DNA of 64,000 nt from Ruminococcus sp. GTDB taxonomy: Bacteria; Bacillota; Clostridia; Oscillospirales; Ruminococcaceae. The stretch is taken from positions 1 through 64,000 of the forward strand of contig NZ_JAILNU010000088.1 in the NCBI RefSeq assembly GCF_024691275.1, written 5' to 3'. The notes below the pieces were generated by a model, which did no database searches, was not told where the DNA came from, and saw only the letters and a list, made by a program, of their open reading frames with translations. The number at the start of each line of letters is the position of its first letter. Within the stretch, counting starts at the first letter, position 1. The position numbers and the translations under genes were made by a program. Shown one piece after another: positions 31,507 through 38,911 of this stretch.

Positions 31507-31995
31507 TTATTTTGTGAGTGGATTTTCATAGTCGTGTTTGCTGTACCAGTCAGCGAGCATTTTTACAGTTTTCATATTTTTTATGCCGAGATGAAATACA
31601 GCAGGTCTGCTTGCACCGTTGCGGTAGATCTTTACGCAGTCTCCCATTTTATCCTTTGAGAATTCATAGCTGTATTCCTCACGCGGGATAAGTTTGCTTT
31701 TTAACGGTCCCGCACTTACTATGCCCTCAGGTGTTAAAGGTACGCAGAGACATAAAACAGAGAGGAGCATTATCACGGTCATAAGTATCCAGGGTACTGA
31801 GAAATCCTTATTGAATATAGCAAGGATTATTTCAACTATTATGGCTATGAAATATATAAGCAGGGTAGGAAGGTTAATGACTATTGCCGCTTCCTTGTGT
31901 CTGAGTATACCGCGGAGCAGGTTTATACAGCACAGTGATTCGATCATAACTCCGACAGAACACGCAATTGTAGCAAAATACCACCATATACTCAT
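31507..31995 (-). CDS. Membrane protein of unknown function in the riboflavin operon (first)
   Basis: 162 residues with three hydrophobic segments (about 5-28, 40-60 and 68-92) and a soluble C-terminal domain (EEYSYEFSKDKMGDCVKIY, HLGIKNMKTVKMLADWYSKH). It lies 11 bases after ribBA and 15 bases before the next membrane protein, so it belongs to the operon. The C-terminal domain pattern (strand, then a closing helix) recalls small PH-like membrane proteins, but I cannot assign a family. Confidence 0.7.
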   Translation of the reverse strand: MSIWWYFATIACSVGVMIESLCCINLLRGILRHKEAAIVINLPTLLIYFIAIIVEIILAIFNKDFSVPWILMTVIMLLSVLCLCVPLTPEGIVSAGPLKSKLIPREEYSYEFSKDKMGDCVKIYRNGASRPAVFHLGIKNMKTVKMLADWYSKHDYENPLTK

Positions 31996-32006
31996 TTTAA
32001 ATCACC

Positions 32007-33206
32007 TCAATAATCCAGGATATGTCCCATCTTGTCGCGCTTTGTCTTGAGATAGAACAGATCGTATGCGGTAGCGTCCACCTGTATCGGTACACGTTCC
32101 TTTATCTCCAGTCCGAAGCCGCTGAGACCGTATACCTTGTCAGGATTATTGGTCAGCAGACGGAGTGTCTTGCAGCCTAAGTCGCGGAGGATCTGTGCGC
32201 CGATGTAGTATTCGCGGAGATCTCCGGGGAAGCCGAGGGCAATGTTTGCTTCAAGAGTGTCCATACCTTTGTCCTGCAATTCATATGCGCGGAGCTTATT
32301 GATAAGACCGATGCCGCGTCCTTCCTGTCTCATATAGAGGAGTATGCCGCGTCCTTCCTTTTCGATTTGAGTCATAGCAGCAGCGAACTGCTGTCCGCAG
32401 TCGCATTTCAGCGAGCCGAAAGCGTCACCTGTGAGACACTCAGAGTGTACACGGCAGAGTATATCCTGTCCGTCGCCGATATCGCCTTTTACAAGAGCCA
32501 CATGATGCTCGCCGTTGAGCTTGTTTACGTAGCCGAGAGCACGGAATTCGCCGTATTTTGTGGGGAGCTTTGTGTTTGCCACGCACTCGACCAGTACATC
32601 ATGCACCTTTCTGTACTCCTTCAGAGCCTTTATGGTGATGAACTTCATGCCCCATTCCTTTGCTTTTTTCTGTAATTCTTCGGCTCTCATCATAGTGCCG
32701 TCATCGCGCATTATCTCGCAGCATAGACCGCATTCCTCAAGACCTGCGAGGCGCATAAGATCAACTGTAGCTTCTGTGTGTCCCTCACGTTCGAGAACGC
32801 CGTTTTTCTTGGCAGTAAGCGGGAACATATGACCGGGACGGCGGAAGTCCTCGGGCTTTGAGTCAGGTGAAACGCACATACGCGCTGTCAGACCTCTCTC
32901 CTCGGCAGATATGCCTGTAGTAGTGCTAACATGGTCAATGGACACAGTGAAAGCAGTGCAGTGGTTATCTGTGTTGTAGTCCACCATCTGCGGCAGATGC
33001 AGTCTGTCGCATAGCGCAGAACTCATTGGCATACAGATCAGACCCTTTGCATGAACTGCCATGAAGTTGACATTTTCTGTTGTTGCAAACTGTGCGGCAC
33101 AGATCATATCGCCTTCATTTTCTCTGTCCTCGTCATCTGTAACGAGGATAATTTCGCCGTTTCGGAGAGCCTCGCAGGCTTCTTCTACAGTGTTGTACTG
33201 GAACAT
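32007..33206 (-). CDS. ribBA: Bifunctional 3,4-dihydroxy-2-butanone-4-phosphate synthase / GTP cyclohydrolase II
   Basis: A 399-residue fusion supplying both precursors of riboflavin. Residues 1 to about 200 are RibB, with [18 protein letters not shown] (acidic Mg-binding loop) and [16 protein letters not shown]. The rest is RibA, with the zinc-binding [20 protein letters not shown] and the catalytic [17 protein letters not shown]. Both active sites look intact and the length is normal. GGAG precedes the start. Confidence 0.97.
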   Translation of the reverse strand: MFQYNTVEEACEALRNGEIILVTDDEDRENEGDMICAAQFATTENVNFMAVHAKGLICMPMSSALCDRLHLPQMVDYNTDNHCTAFTVSIDHVSTTTGISAEERGLTARMCVSPDSKPEDFRRPGHMFPLTAKKNGVLEREGHTEATVDLMRLAGLEECGLCCEIMRDDGTMMRAEELQKKAKEWGMKFITIKALKEYRKVHDVLVECVANTKLPTKYGEFRALGYVNKLNGEHHVALVKGDIGDGQDILCRVHSECLTGDAFGSLKCDCGQQFAAAMTQIEKEGRGILLYMRQEGRGIGLINKLRAYELQDKGMDTLEANIALGFPGDLREYYIGAQILRDLGCKTLRLLTNNPDKVYGLSGFGLEIKERVPIQVDATAYDLFYLKTKRDKMGHILDY

Positions 33207-33233
33207 TAAGATTACTCCTTCTCTATGTTTATT

Positions 33234-33344
33234 TTACCTTTTGTATTGAAAAGCTGATATCGCAGGCTTCTGCGATGTGCCATCAGGATTTTCTTCTTTG
33301 GTCTCGTATGTGAGCTCATCATACTGGCTTGAACAGTCTGTCAT
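33234..33344 (-). CDS. Possible 36-residue ORF between ribE and ribBA
   Basis: In the 159-base gap between ribE and ribBA an open frame runs from ATG 33344 (MTDCSSQYDELTYETKEENP and 16 more residues). No ribosome site is visible, so it may be a remnant or chance frame. A GCAGGCTTCTGC hairpin lies inside it. Recorded because the gap is large for this compact operon. Confidence 0.2.
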   Translation of the reverse strand: MTDCSSQYDELTYETKEENPDGTSQKPAISAFQYKR

Positions 33345-33365
33345 GAGAATAATATCGTCTTCTCA

Positions 33366-34010
33366 TCAAAAGCCGTTCTTCGCAAGAAATTCCATGGTAA
33401 TTCCGCTTGCTTTCGGAGTTTCCGCAGGCTTCATGAGCTTTTCCACGTACTTGCCTATGATATCATTTTCAAGATTTACGATATCTCCTGCCTTTTTAGT
33501 GCCGAGAACTGTCTGAGCGGCAGTGTGCGGGATAACAGACACGCTGAAGGAAGTGTCTGTGACCGCTGCGACCGTGAGGCTGATACCGTCAATGGCAACG
33601 GAGCCTTTTTCAACGATATACCTCAGTATCTCGTGAGCTGCGGTGATAGTATACCATACAGCGATACCGTCGCCTTTTATTTCAGATATGGTACCTGTAC
33701 CGTCGATATGTCCTGAGACTATATGTCCGCCGAAGCGGCCGTTTGCAGCCATAGCACGTTCGAGATCGACCTTGCTGCCCGACCTGAGCTGTCCCAGTGA
33801 CGAGCGGCTGAGGGTCTCGTTCATGACATCTGCGCGAAAATGGGAGCTGCTGAGCTGCGTGACCGTCAGGCAAACTCCGTTAACAGCGATACTGTCGCCG
33901 AGGTGAGTTCCTTCCAGCACTTTTTTTGCTTCTATCTCAATGAATGAGGAGCTGCCGCTTCGCTGTACAGTTTTTACAGTTCCGACTTCCTCGATTATTC
34001 CCGTGAACAT
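33366..34010 (-). CDS. ribE: Riboflavin synthase alpha chain
   Basis: A 214-residue enzyme that dismutates two lumazines to riboflavin. It has the two tandem lumazine-binding barrels: MFTGIIEEVG with AVNGVCLTVTQLSSSHFRAD, then GGHIVSGHIDGTGTI with VAIDGISLTVAAV and SVSVIPHTAAQT. The length is normal and the start overlaps the ribD end by 16 bases, implying coupling. Confidence 0.96.
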   Translation of the reverse strand: MFTGIIEEVGTVKTVQRSGSSSFIEIEAKKVLEGTHLGDSIAVNGVCLTVTQLSSSHFRADVMNETLSRSSLGQLRSGSKVDLERAMAANGRFGGHIVSGHIDGTGTISEIKGDGIAVWYTITAAHEILRYIVEKGSVAIDGISLTVAAVTDTSFSVSVIPHTAAQTVLGTKKAGDIVNLENDIIGKYVEKLMKPAETPKASGITMEFLAKNGF

Positions 34011-35101
34011 TTTTTCACCCGACTTTCTATCATTATATCATTTCCGATATTTACAATTCGGCTGTTTTCAAGCATGAATGCATTATCAGGTGCAGGTACG
34101 CCGAAGCCTGAGACAGGAGTTTTGCCGCTTCCGCCGAAGAGCTTGGGAGCGATATATGCCTGAACCTTTGACACTATGCCTGCGTTCAGCGCAGACCAGT
34201 TCATTTCGCCGCCGCCTTCAAGGAGTACACTGTCGACCTTTTCACTGCCGAGTGTCTTCATGAGTTCATATAAGTCCACATGATCGTCCTTGGGAGAGGT
34301 CTTTATTATACGGCAGCCTTCTGCTTCGTACAGAGAAATTCTTTCAATGTCATCGGATATGGTGGCGATAACTGTGGGGACTTCATTTGCGGTCTTAATG
34401 ATATTGCTGCAAAGAGGAGTTCTCAGGGAGCTGTCACATATTATGCGCAGAGGGCCATGACCGTTTTCAAGACGGCAGGTGAGCAGAGGATCATCTGCAA
34501 GTACAGTTCCCACACCGACCATTATAGCACTGTGGCGAAGGCGCTCCTTCTGGACATGAGCGCGGGAAGTTTCTCCCGTTATCCATTTGGAATTGCCGGT
34601 ATAGCAGGCTATTTTGCCGTCCATGGTCATAGCGTACTTCATTGTCACAAATGGCATACCCGTAGTTATGAAGTGAAAAAAAATCTCGTTGAGCTCGTCA
34701 CATTCCGCGCGGAGTATCCCTTCGGTTACTTCGATGTCATGATCGCGGAGTATCTGAGTGCCCTTGCCTGCAACAAGCGGGTTTGGATCGGAAGAGCCTA
34801 TGAAGACGCGCTTTATTCCGTGAGCGATAACAGCTTCGGTGCATGGAGGCTGTTTGCCGTAATGACAGCATGGTTCAAGAGTGACATACATATCAGCTCC
34901 TGTGCAGTCGATACTGTTAGCATCGCAGTATGCAAATGCGGAGCGCTCGGCATGGAGGTCTCCGTATTTTTTGTGGTAGCCTTTTCCTATTATCTCGCCG
35001 TTACGGACGATAACAGCTCCTACCATAGGATTTGGCGATGTGAAGCCCATACCTTTTTTTGCAAGATCAAGTGCTTCACGCATATATTCTTCGTGAGTCA
35101 T
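33995..35101 (-). CDS. ribD: Bifunctional riboflavin deaminase/reductase
   Basis: A 368-residue two-domain enzyme for the second and third steps of the GTP branch. The N-terminal deaminase has zinc ligands in LHAERSAF and EPCCHYGKQPPCTEA with SPNPMVGAVIV. The C-terminal reductase begins at about 150 (PFVTMKYAMTMDGKIACYTG) and has HSAIMVGVGTVLADDPLLT and LLEGGGEMNWS. Both are intact. It lies 31 bases after the DUF3021 gene in the FMN-riboswitch operon. Confidence 0.96.
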   Translation of the reverse strand: MTHEEYMREALDLAKKGMGFTSPNPMVGAVIVRNGEIIGKGYHKKYGDLHAERSAFAYCDANSIDCTGADMYVTLEPCCHYGKQPPCTEAVIAHGIKRVFIGSSDPNPLVAGKGTQILRDHDIEVTEGILRAECDELNEIFFHFITTGMPFVTMKYAMTMDGKIACYTGNSKWITGETSRAHVQKERLRHSAIMVGVGTVLADDPLLTCRLENGHGPLRIICDSSLRTPLCSNIIKTANEVPTVIATISDDIERISLYEAEGCRIIKTSPKDDHVDLYELMKTLGSEKVDSVLLEGGGEMNWSALNAGIVSKVQAYIAPKLFGGSGKTPVSGFGVPAPDNAFMLENSRIVNIGNDIMIESRVKKCSRE

Positions 35102-35132
35102 AGCAGCTCCTTATAGTAAGTGGAAGATACAT

Positions 35133-35528
35133 TTATTCGTCTTTGCTTTCGGTCTTGATTTTAAAACTGAGATCGCCGAAATGCTTCATGTAAAGAAAAA
35201 GCAGTATGTATATCGCAATAAATATCGGAAGAGTGATGATCAAAAGCTTCTTGAAATGCAGACTGCCGTTTTTAAAGAATGAATAACCTGTTCTCACAGC
35301 GAGAGTGATGGCAAAGCAGGTGATAAAATGAAGCGGGATACGGAATATCTGCTTAATTTTTTCCATGTCAAAAATAGAAAAGGAAAGACCGTAAAGGATA
35401 GAAGCTCCGAGCCATATGAGCACGGATATGATCGTCTTATTGAAGCCGTTGTCGATTATAATCATCGGAACGAATATCAGTGTGCCGAGACCGACAGTGA
35501 GAAATATATTTCGGAAAGTCTTTTTCAT
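35133..35528 (-). CDS. DUF3021-like four-helix membrane protein, first gene after the FMN riboswitch
   Basis: 131 residues from ATG 35528 behind GGAGG. It has four hydrophobic helices (FLTVGLGTLIFVPMIIID, ISVLIWLGASILYGLSFS, LHFITCFAITLAVRTGYS, LIITLPIFIAIYILLFLYM). The SILYGLSFSIFDMEKI turn and the following LHFITCF resemble DUF3021, small membrane proteins often paired with LytTR regulators; no LytTR gene is here. Its place between an FMN riboswitch and ribD is where a riboflavin transporter (RibU) might stand, but it does not look like RibU. Confidence 0.7.
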   Translation of the reverse strand: MKKTFRNIFLTVGLGTLIFVPMIIIDNGFNKTIISVLIWLGASILYGLSFSIFDMEKIKQIFRIPLHFITCFAITLAVRTGYSFFKNGSLHFKKLLIITLPIFIAIYILLFLYMKHFGDLSFKIKTESKDE

Positions 35529-35552
35529 ATTAACCTCCAAGAAAACAAAATA

Positions 35553-35577
35553 GAAAAAGCCCCTGTAAATGGGGCTT
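35553..35577 (-). terminator. Expression-platform terminator of the FMN riboswitch
   Basis: Minus strand AAGCCCC, seven-base loop, GGGGCTT then TTTCT, placed between the riboswitch aptamer and the ribosome site of the DUF3021 gene. Expected to form when FMN is bound. Confidence 0.82.
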
Positions 35578-35608
35578 GAAGTTTTATATACTGCACTTGC
35601 TGTGCGGT

Positions 35609-35719
35609 TTATCTTCTTTCATCCGGACTTTACCGTCGGCTTCGGAATCTCACCGAATCAACCCATAAGGCTCGCAGGCTATACTGCCGGTAGGGAATCA
35701 CACCCTGCCCCGAAGATAA
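35609..35719 (-). promoter_or_regulatory. FMN riboswitch (RFN element)
   Basis: On the minus strand the aptamer reads TTATCTTCGGGGCAGGGTG, ATTCCCTACCGGCAGT, AGCCTGCGAGCC, GATTCGGTGAGATTCCG, AAGCCGACGGTAAAGTCCGG, ATGAAAGAAGATAA. All are conserved blocks of the RFN element, with the closing P1 stem TTATCTTC/GAAGATAA. It controls the riboflavin operon through the terminator at 35553-35577. Confidence 0.96.
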
Positions 35720-35748
35720 TAAGTGGATATTTAATTATTTTTCATTAG

Positions 35749-35812
35749 GATATGTCGGGAGCGGAGGCACTCCGCCTGCCGGTAGGGGATCACACCCTGC
35801 CCGAAGATTTAT
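35749..35812 (-). promoter_or_regulatory. Truncated second FMN riboswitch copy
   Basis: Upstream of the full aptamer the minus strand repeats its 5' half: AATCTTCGGGCAGGGTGTGA, TCCCCTACCGGCAGG, then a GCGGA/TCCGC hairpin. The 3' half (GATTCGGTGAGATTCCG to the closing stem) is missing. It lies inside the transcribed leader, between the promoter and the intact aptamer. It looks like a decayed tandem duplication. Confidence 0.75.
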
Positions 35813-35848
35813 TTTCTAAGAGCTTAGCTAAGTTCTTAGCTCTAAATA

Positions 35849-35877
35849 ATTATATCACTGTGTTATACATTTGTCAA
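35849..35877 (-). promoter_or_regulatory. Promoter of the riboflavin operon
   Basis: Minus strand perfect consensus TTGACA (35877-35872), 17 bases, TATAAT (35854-35849). Confidence 0.88.
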
Positions 35878-35884
35878 TATGCTA

Positions 35885-35913
35885 TTGACTAAACATAAAA
35901 AAAAGGGTATAAT
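35885..35913 (+). promoter_or_regulatory. Promoter of mrp
   Basis: TTGACT (35885-35890), 17 bases, TATAAT (35908-35913). The two divergent -35 boxes are only seven bases apart, so the promoters may compete. Confidence 0.82.
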
Positions 35914-35944
35914 AATTGTATTATATCATAAGGAGTGTTTATTA

Positions 35945-36775
35945 ATGAGTGAATGTACGCATGACTGCTCAAGCTGCGGAAGCGATTGCAGCAGCAGACA
36001 GGAACCACAGAGCCTGCTCGAAAAGCCGAACGCGATGAGCAATATTGGCAAGGTAATAGGCGTTGTCAGCGGCAAGGGCGGTGTTGGTAAGACCCTTGTT
36101 TCTTCACTGCTCGCCGTTTCTATGCAGAGACTCGGCAAAAATGTTGGTATCATGGACGCTGATATCACAGGTCCTTCCATACCAAAGGCTTTTGGTATCC
36201 ATCAGAAGGCAGATGCCTGCGAGTTTGGCATTATTCCTGTAAAGAGCAAGCTTGGAACCGATATCATGTCTATAAATCTTCTTCTCGAGAACGAGTCCGA
36301 CCCTGTTGTATGGAGAGGTCCTGTTATCGCAGGAGTTGTTAAGCAGTTCTGGACTGATGTTATCTGGAAGGACATCGACTGTCTCGTAGTTGATATGCCT
36401 CCTGGAACAGGTGATGTTCCGCTGACTGTATTCCAGTCACTTCCTGTTGACGGTATCGTTATCGTAACATCTCCGCAGGAGCTTGTTTCTATGATAGTTG
36501 AGAAGGCTGTAAAAATGGCAAAGCTCATGAATATCCCGATACTCGGTATCATCGAGAATATGAGCTACTTCGAGTGTCCTGACTGCGGCAAGCGTCACAG
36601 CATCTACGGCGAGAGCCATATTGAGGAGATAGCTGCACAGTACGATATCCCAGTACTTGCAAAGCTTCCTATTGATCCACAGCTTGCAAAGCTCTGCGAT
36701 CAGGGAACTATCGAGTTGTTTGAGGGCGAGTGGCTCACAGAAGCAGCCGAGAAGATAGTTTCAATGGAAAAGTGA
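35945..36775 (+). CDS. mrp: Mrp/NBP35-family iron-sulfur carrier ATPase
   Basis: A 276-residue P-loop ATPase (ApbC/Mrp) for iron-sulfur cluster transfer. It starts at ATG 35945 behind AAGGAG. The N-terminus is Cys-rich (CTHDCSSCGSDCSS), as in NBP35-type scaffolds. The deviant Walker A GVVSGKGGVGKTLVSS, MDADITGPSIP and the Walker B-like VVDMPPGTGDVPLTV follow, then a C-terminal CPDC motif for a bridging cluster. Complete and monocistronic. Confidence 0.95.
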   Translation: MSECTHDCSSCGSDCSSRQEPQSLLEKPNAMSNIGKVIGVVSGKGGVGKTLVSSLLAVSMQRLGKNVGIMDADITGPSIPKAFGIHQKADACEFGIIPVKSKLGTDIMSINLLLENESDPVVWRGPVIAGVVKQFWTDVIWKDIDCLVVDMPPGTGDVPLTVFQSLPVDGIVIVTSPQELVSMIVEKAVKMAKLMNIPILGIIENMSYFECPDCGKRHSIYGESHIEEIAAQYDIPVLAKLPIDPQLAKLCDQGTIELFEGEWLTEAAEKIVSMEK

Positions 36776-36782
36776 ATCAAAT

Positions 36783-36846
36783 GTAGGGAGCGCCGCCCTC
36801 GGCGTTCCTATTAGTAGCAGGGGCGCACATTGTGCGCCCTTTTTCT
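36783..36846 (+). repeat. Dispersed GGGGCG palindromes, copy 3, acting as mrp terminator
   Basis: Two adjoining units: GTAGGGAGCGCCGCCCTCGG with CGTTCCTA (36783-36810), and GCAGGGGCGCACATTGTGCG with CCC and a T-run (36818-36846). The second has the hairpin and T-run of a terminator for mrp. The GTAGGG/GCAGGGGCG start is shared with copies at 3530 and 21623. Confidence 0.55.
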
Positions 36847-36865
36847 TTGAAAATGAATATATAAA

Positions 36866-36901
36866 GAAAAACCCGCATCACTGGTGATTCAGTGATGCGG
36901 G
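36866..36901 (-). terminator. Terminator of the repeat-lipoprotein gene
   Basis: CCCGCATCACT (36872-36882) pairs with AGTGATGCGGG (36891-36901); on the minus strand it ends in TTTTTCTTT. Confidence 0.88.
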
Positions 36902-36911
36902 AAGATTGTTT

Positions 36912-37775
36912 TTATTTTTGAAAAGATTGGATTAGGTCTTTTAGCTCCTCAAGAACTTTATACGTGAAGTGAACTTGTCCGTATTCCTTTTGTACGTAAG
37001 AATCATGCTGTAGTGGATTACAATGATTCTTAGCAGCAAATAATTTATCAACAAATTCCAAAGGAAGCAACTTATAGTCCTTGCATACATTGATATTGTC
37101 ATCAAGTTCTTTTCTTAAGGAATAACTTCCTTTCCAATGAATGATGACGCACTTAACACCTTTTTCTAAACCTATGCGAATATCATGAAGCGCATATCCA
37201 AATTCGTCACATTTCATTTGATGGTGAGCTTTCTTTAATAATTCATCGATTTCCTTTGTCTTATTATTATAAAAATCAACTGTCATTTCGCCACGATCTA
37301 AGCCTTCTTCATTATATCCAGATCTATAATATCCGTCGGAATCTTTTCCAGATCGATCGTAGCCATCCTTAAACCCTCGCTTGTTATACCCTTCTCGGTC
37401 ATATCCTTCTCGGTTATACCCTTCTCGGTCATATCCTTCTCGGTCATATCCTTCTCGGTTATACCCTTCTCGGTTATACCCTTCTTGGTTATATCCTTCT
37501 CGGTCATACCCTTCTCGGTCATATCCTTCTCGGTTATACCCTTCTTGGTTATATCCTTCTCGGTTATATCCTTCACGATCAAATCCATCTTGATTAAAAC
37601 CTTGTTTGTCATAACCTTTTTTATCGTATCCATCGCGATTAAAACCTTGTTTGTCATAACCAGATTTATTGTAACCGTCTTTATCATATATAAGATTATT
37701 ATACACATAGTTACAACCGGTTGCAAATACTCCGACAGCCGAGATAATACCACCAAATAAAAACTTTTTATTCAT
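36912..37775 (-). CDS. Lipoprotein with GY(D/N) five-residue repeats and a DUF4145-like C-terminus
   Basis: 287 residues. The N-terminus has a hydrophobic segment ending GVFATGC, a plausible lipobox with lipid Cys21. Residues about 33-145 are some two dozen five-residue repeats of the form GY(D/N)(R/K/Q)E, for example GYDREGYNREGYNQE, highly polar and Tyr-rich. The C-terminus (about 165-287) resembles the DUF4145/HEPN-like fold (ALHDIRIGLEKGVKCVII, then AAKNHCNPLQHD). The gene is richer in A and T than its neighbours, suggesting recent transfer or relaxed selection. I cannot assign a function; a surface spacer carrying a binding domain is possible. Confidence 0.75.
   Translation of the reverse strand: MNKKFLFGGIISAVGVFATGCNYVYNNLIYDKDGYNKSGYDKQGFNRDGYDKKGYDKQGFNQDGFDREGYNREGYNQEGYNREGYDREGYDREGYNQEGYNREGYNREGYDREGYDREGYNREGYDREGYNKRGFKDGYDRSGKDSDGYYRSGYNEEGLDRGEMTVDFYNNKTKEIDELLKKAHHQMKCDEFGYALHDIRIGLEKGVKCVIIHWKGSYSLRKELDDNINVCKDYKLLPLEFVDKLFAAKNHCNPLQHDSYVQKEYGQVHFTYKVLEELKDLIQSFQK
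37381..37690 (-). repeat. 15-bp tandem repeat tract inside the lipoprotein gene
   Basis: A 15-base unit, on the plus strand TATCCTTCTCGGTYA and close variants, is repeated almost without a break over about 300 bases. Third-base differences are few in the centre and more at both ends, as expected of expansion by slippage from the middle. Copy number probably varies between strains. Confidence 0.85.
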
Positions 37776-37877
37776 ATAATCCCTCCATTTCAGTTAACAT
37801 AAAATTATGCTCTCAACGTGTTCCGAAATTGCGCATATCCTATCCTTATATTAAATTAAAACACTGCAACGAATATC

Positions 37878-38897
37878 TTACCTATACTTATAAACCGTAG
37901 CTGCCTCGAAACCGTCGAGGAGAGTGGTCATTCTGCCGAACGCCATACCAGTACCCTTAGCAACGCAGTTGATAGAGTCCTTGGCGATATTGCAGCTTAT
38001 ACCCAGAGTACGCTTGATGAGCTGAGTAAGTCCGCCCAGCAGAGCGCCGCCGCCTGTGAGAAGGAGTCCGTTATCGTAGATATCACCCACAAGTTCGGGT
38101 GGAGCGTCCTCCAGAACCTTGCGGATAGCTTCCATAATAGTGAAGGTGTCGTCCTCGATAGCTTCAAAGAGCTCTGTTTCGCTGAGGAGCACCTGTGCGG
38201 GAAGTCCCTTGAGGAGGCTTCTTCCCTTGACAAGATAGGTCATCTCGTCGCTGGGGTCATAGAGGTTGCAGAGCTCAATCTTTACCTTTTCGGCAGTTCT
38301 TTCGCCGATAAGGAGCTTATACTTGTTCTGCATATACTTGATTATAGAGCGGTCAATGGCGTTTCCTGCAACTTTTACGGTATGCGAAGTAACTACGCCG
38401 TTCATGGAAACGATAGCAACATCGGTAGTTCCGCCGCCGATATCAACTATCATGTGACCCTTTGCCTTTGTGATGTTCACTCCTGCGCCTATCATAGCAG
38501 CGATAGGCTCCTGAATGAGGTACACCTGACGTGAGCCTGCGCTCTTTGCAGCTTCTACAACTGCACGGCTCTCGATATCGGTGATGAATGAGGGGATACA
38601 GATAACGATACGGGGCTTTACGAGCTGTCTGCCTGTTACTTTGAGTATGAATTCGCGTATCATACTGTGGGTGAGGTCGTCGTCGGAGATGACACCCTCG
38701 CTGATAGGACGCTTAACTGCGATATAGTCGGGATTTCTGCCTATCATTTCATAGGCTTCCTTGCCGACAGCAAGTACACGTTCAGTTCTTGTATTGTACG
38801 CAATGACCGAAGGTTCGCTGAGCACAACGCCTTTGTTTCCCATAGTCATAACGATATTAGAGGTACCGAGGTCGATACCGATATCAGTATTTGCCAT
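37878..38897 (-). CDS. mreB: MreB/Mbl-type rod-shape actin homologue
   Basis: A 339-residue bacterial actin guiding cell-wall growth. Seen: the phosphate-1 motif IGIDLGTSNIVM, EPSVIAYN, QEPIAAMIGAG, the phosphate-2 motif MIVDIGGGTTDVAIVS and GLLLTGGGALLGGL (adenosine site). Complete. It stands alone without mreC/mreD, as extra MreB paralogues such as Mbl or MreBH often do, so which paralogue it is stays open. The gene end nearly touches the region downstream of recD2 (15 bases). Confidence 0.93.
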   Translation of the reverse strand: MANTDIGIDLGTSNIVMTMGNKGVVLSEPSVIAYNTRTERVLAVGKEAYEMIGRNPDYIAVKRPISEGVISDDDLTHSMIREFILKVTGRQLVKPRIVICIPSFITDIESRAVVEAAKSAGSRQVYLIQEPIAAMIGAGVNITKAKGHMIVDIGGGTTDVAIVSMNGVVTSHTVKVAGNAIDRSIIKYMQNKYKLLIGERTAEKVKIELCNLYDPSDEMTYLVKGRSLLKGLPAQVLLSETELFEAIEDDTFTIMEAIRKVLEDAPPELVGDIYDNGLLLTGGGALLGGLTQLIKRTLGISCNIAKDSINCVAKGTGMAFGRMTTLLDGFEAATVYKYR

Positions 38898-38911
38898 ATT
38901 ATCTTCCTTTC

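Noticed and set aside
34280..35116. 278-codon plus-strand frame opposite ribD
   Set aside because: It lies wholly antisense to the well-supported ribD gene, has no ribosome site and matches no family.
37381..37690. Regular repeats that could be taken for a CRISPR array
   Set aside because: The unit is 15 bases with no unique spacers, it keeps one reading frame throughout, and it encodes the pentapeptide repeats of the minus-strand gene.
37381..37760. Plus-strand frames of SYPSR- or VISFSVIPF-type repeats
   Set aside because: They are shadows of the tandem repeats in the minus-strand lipoprotein gene and lack ribosome sites.
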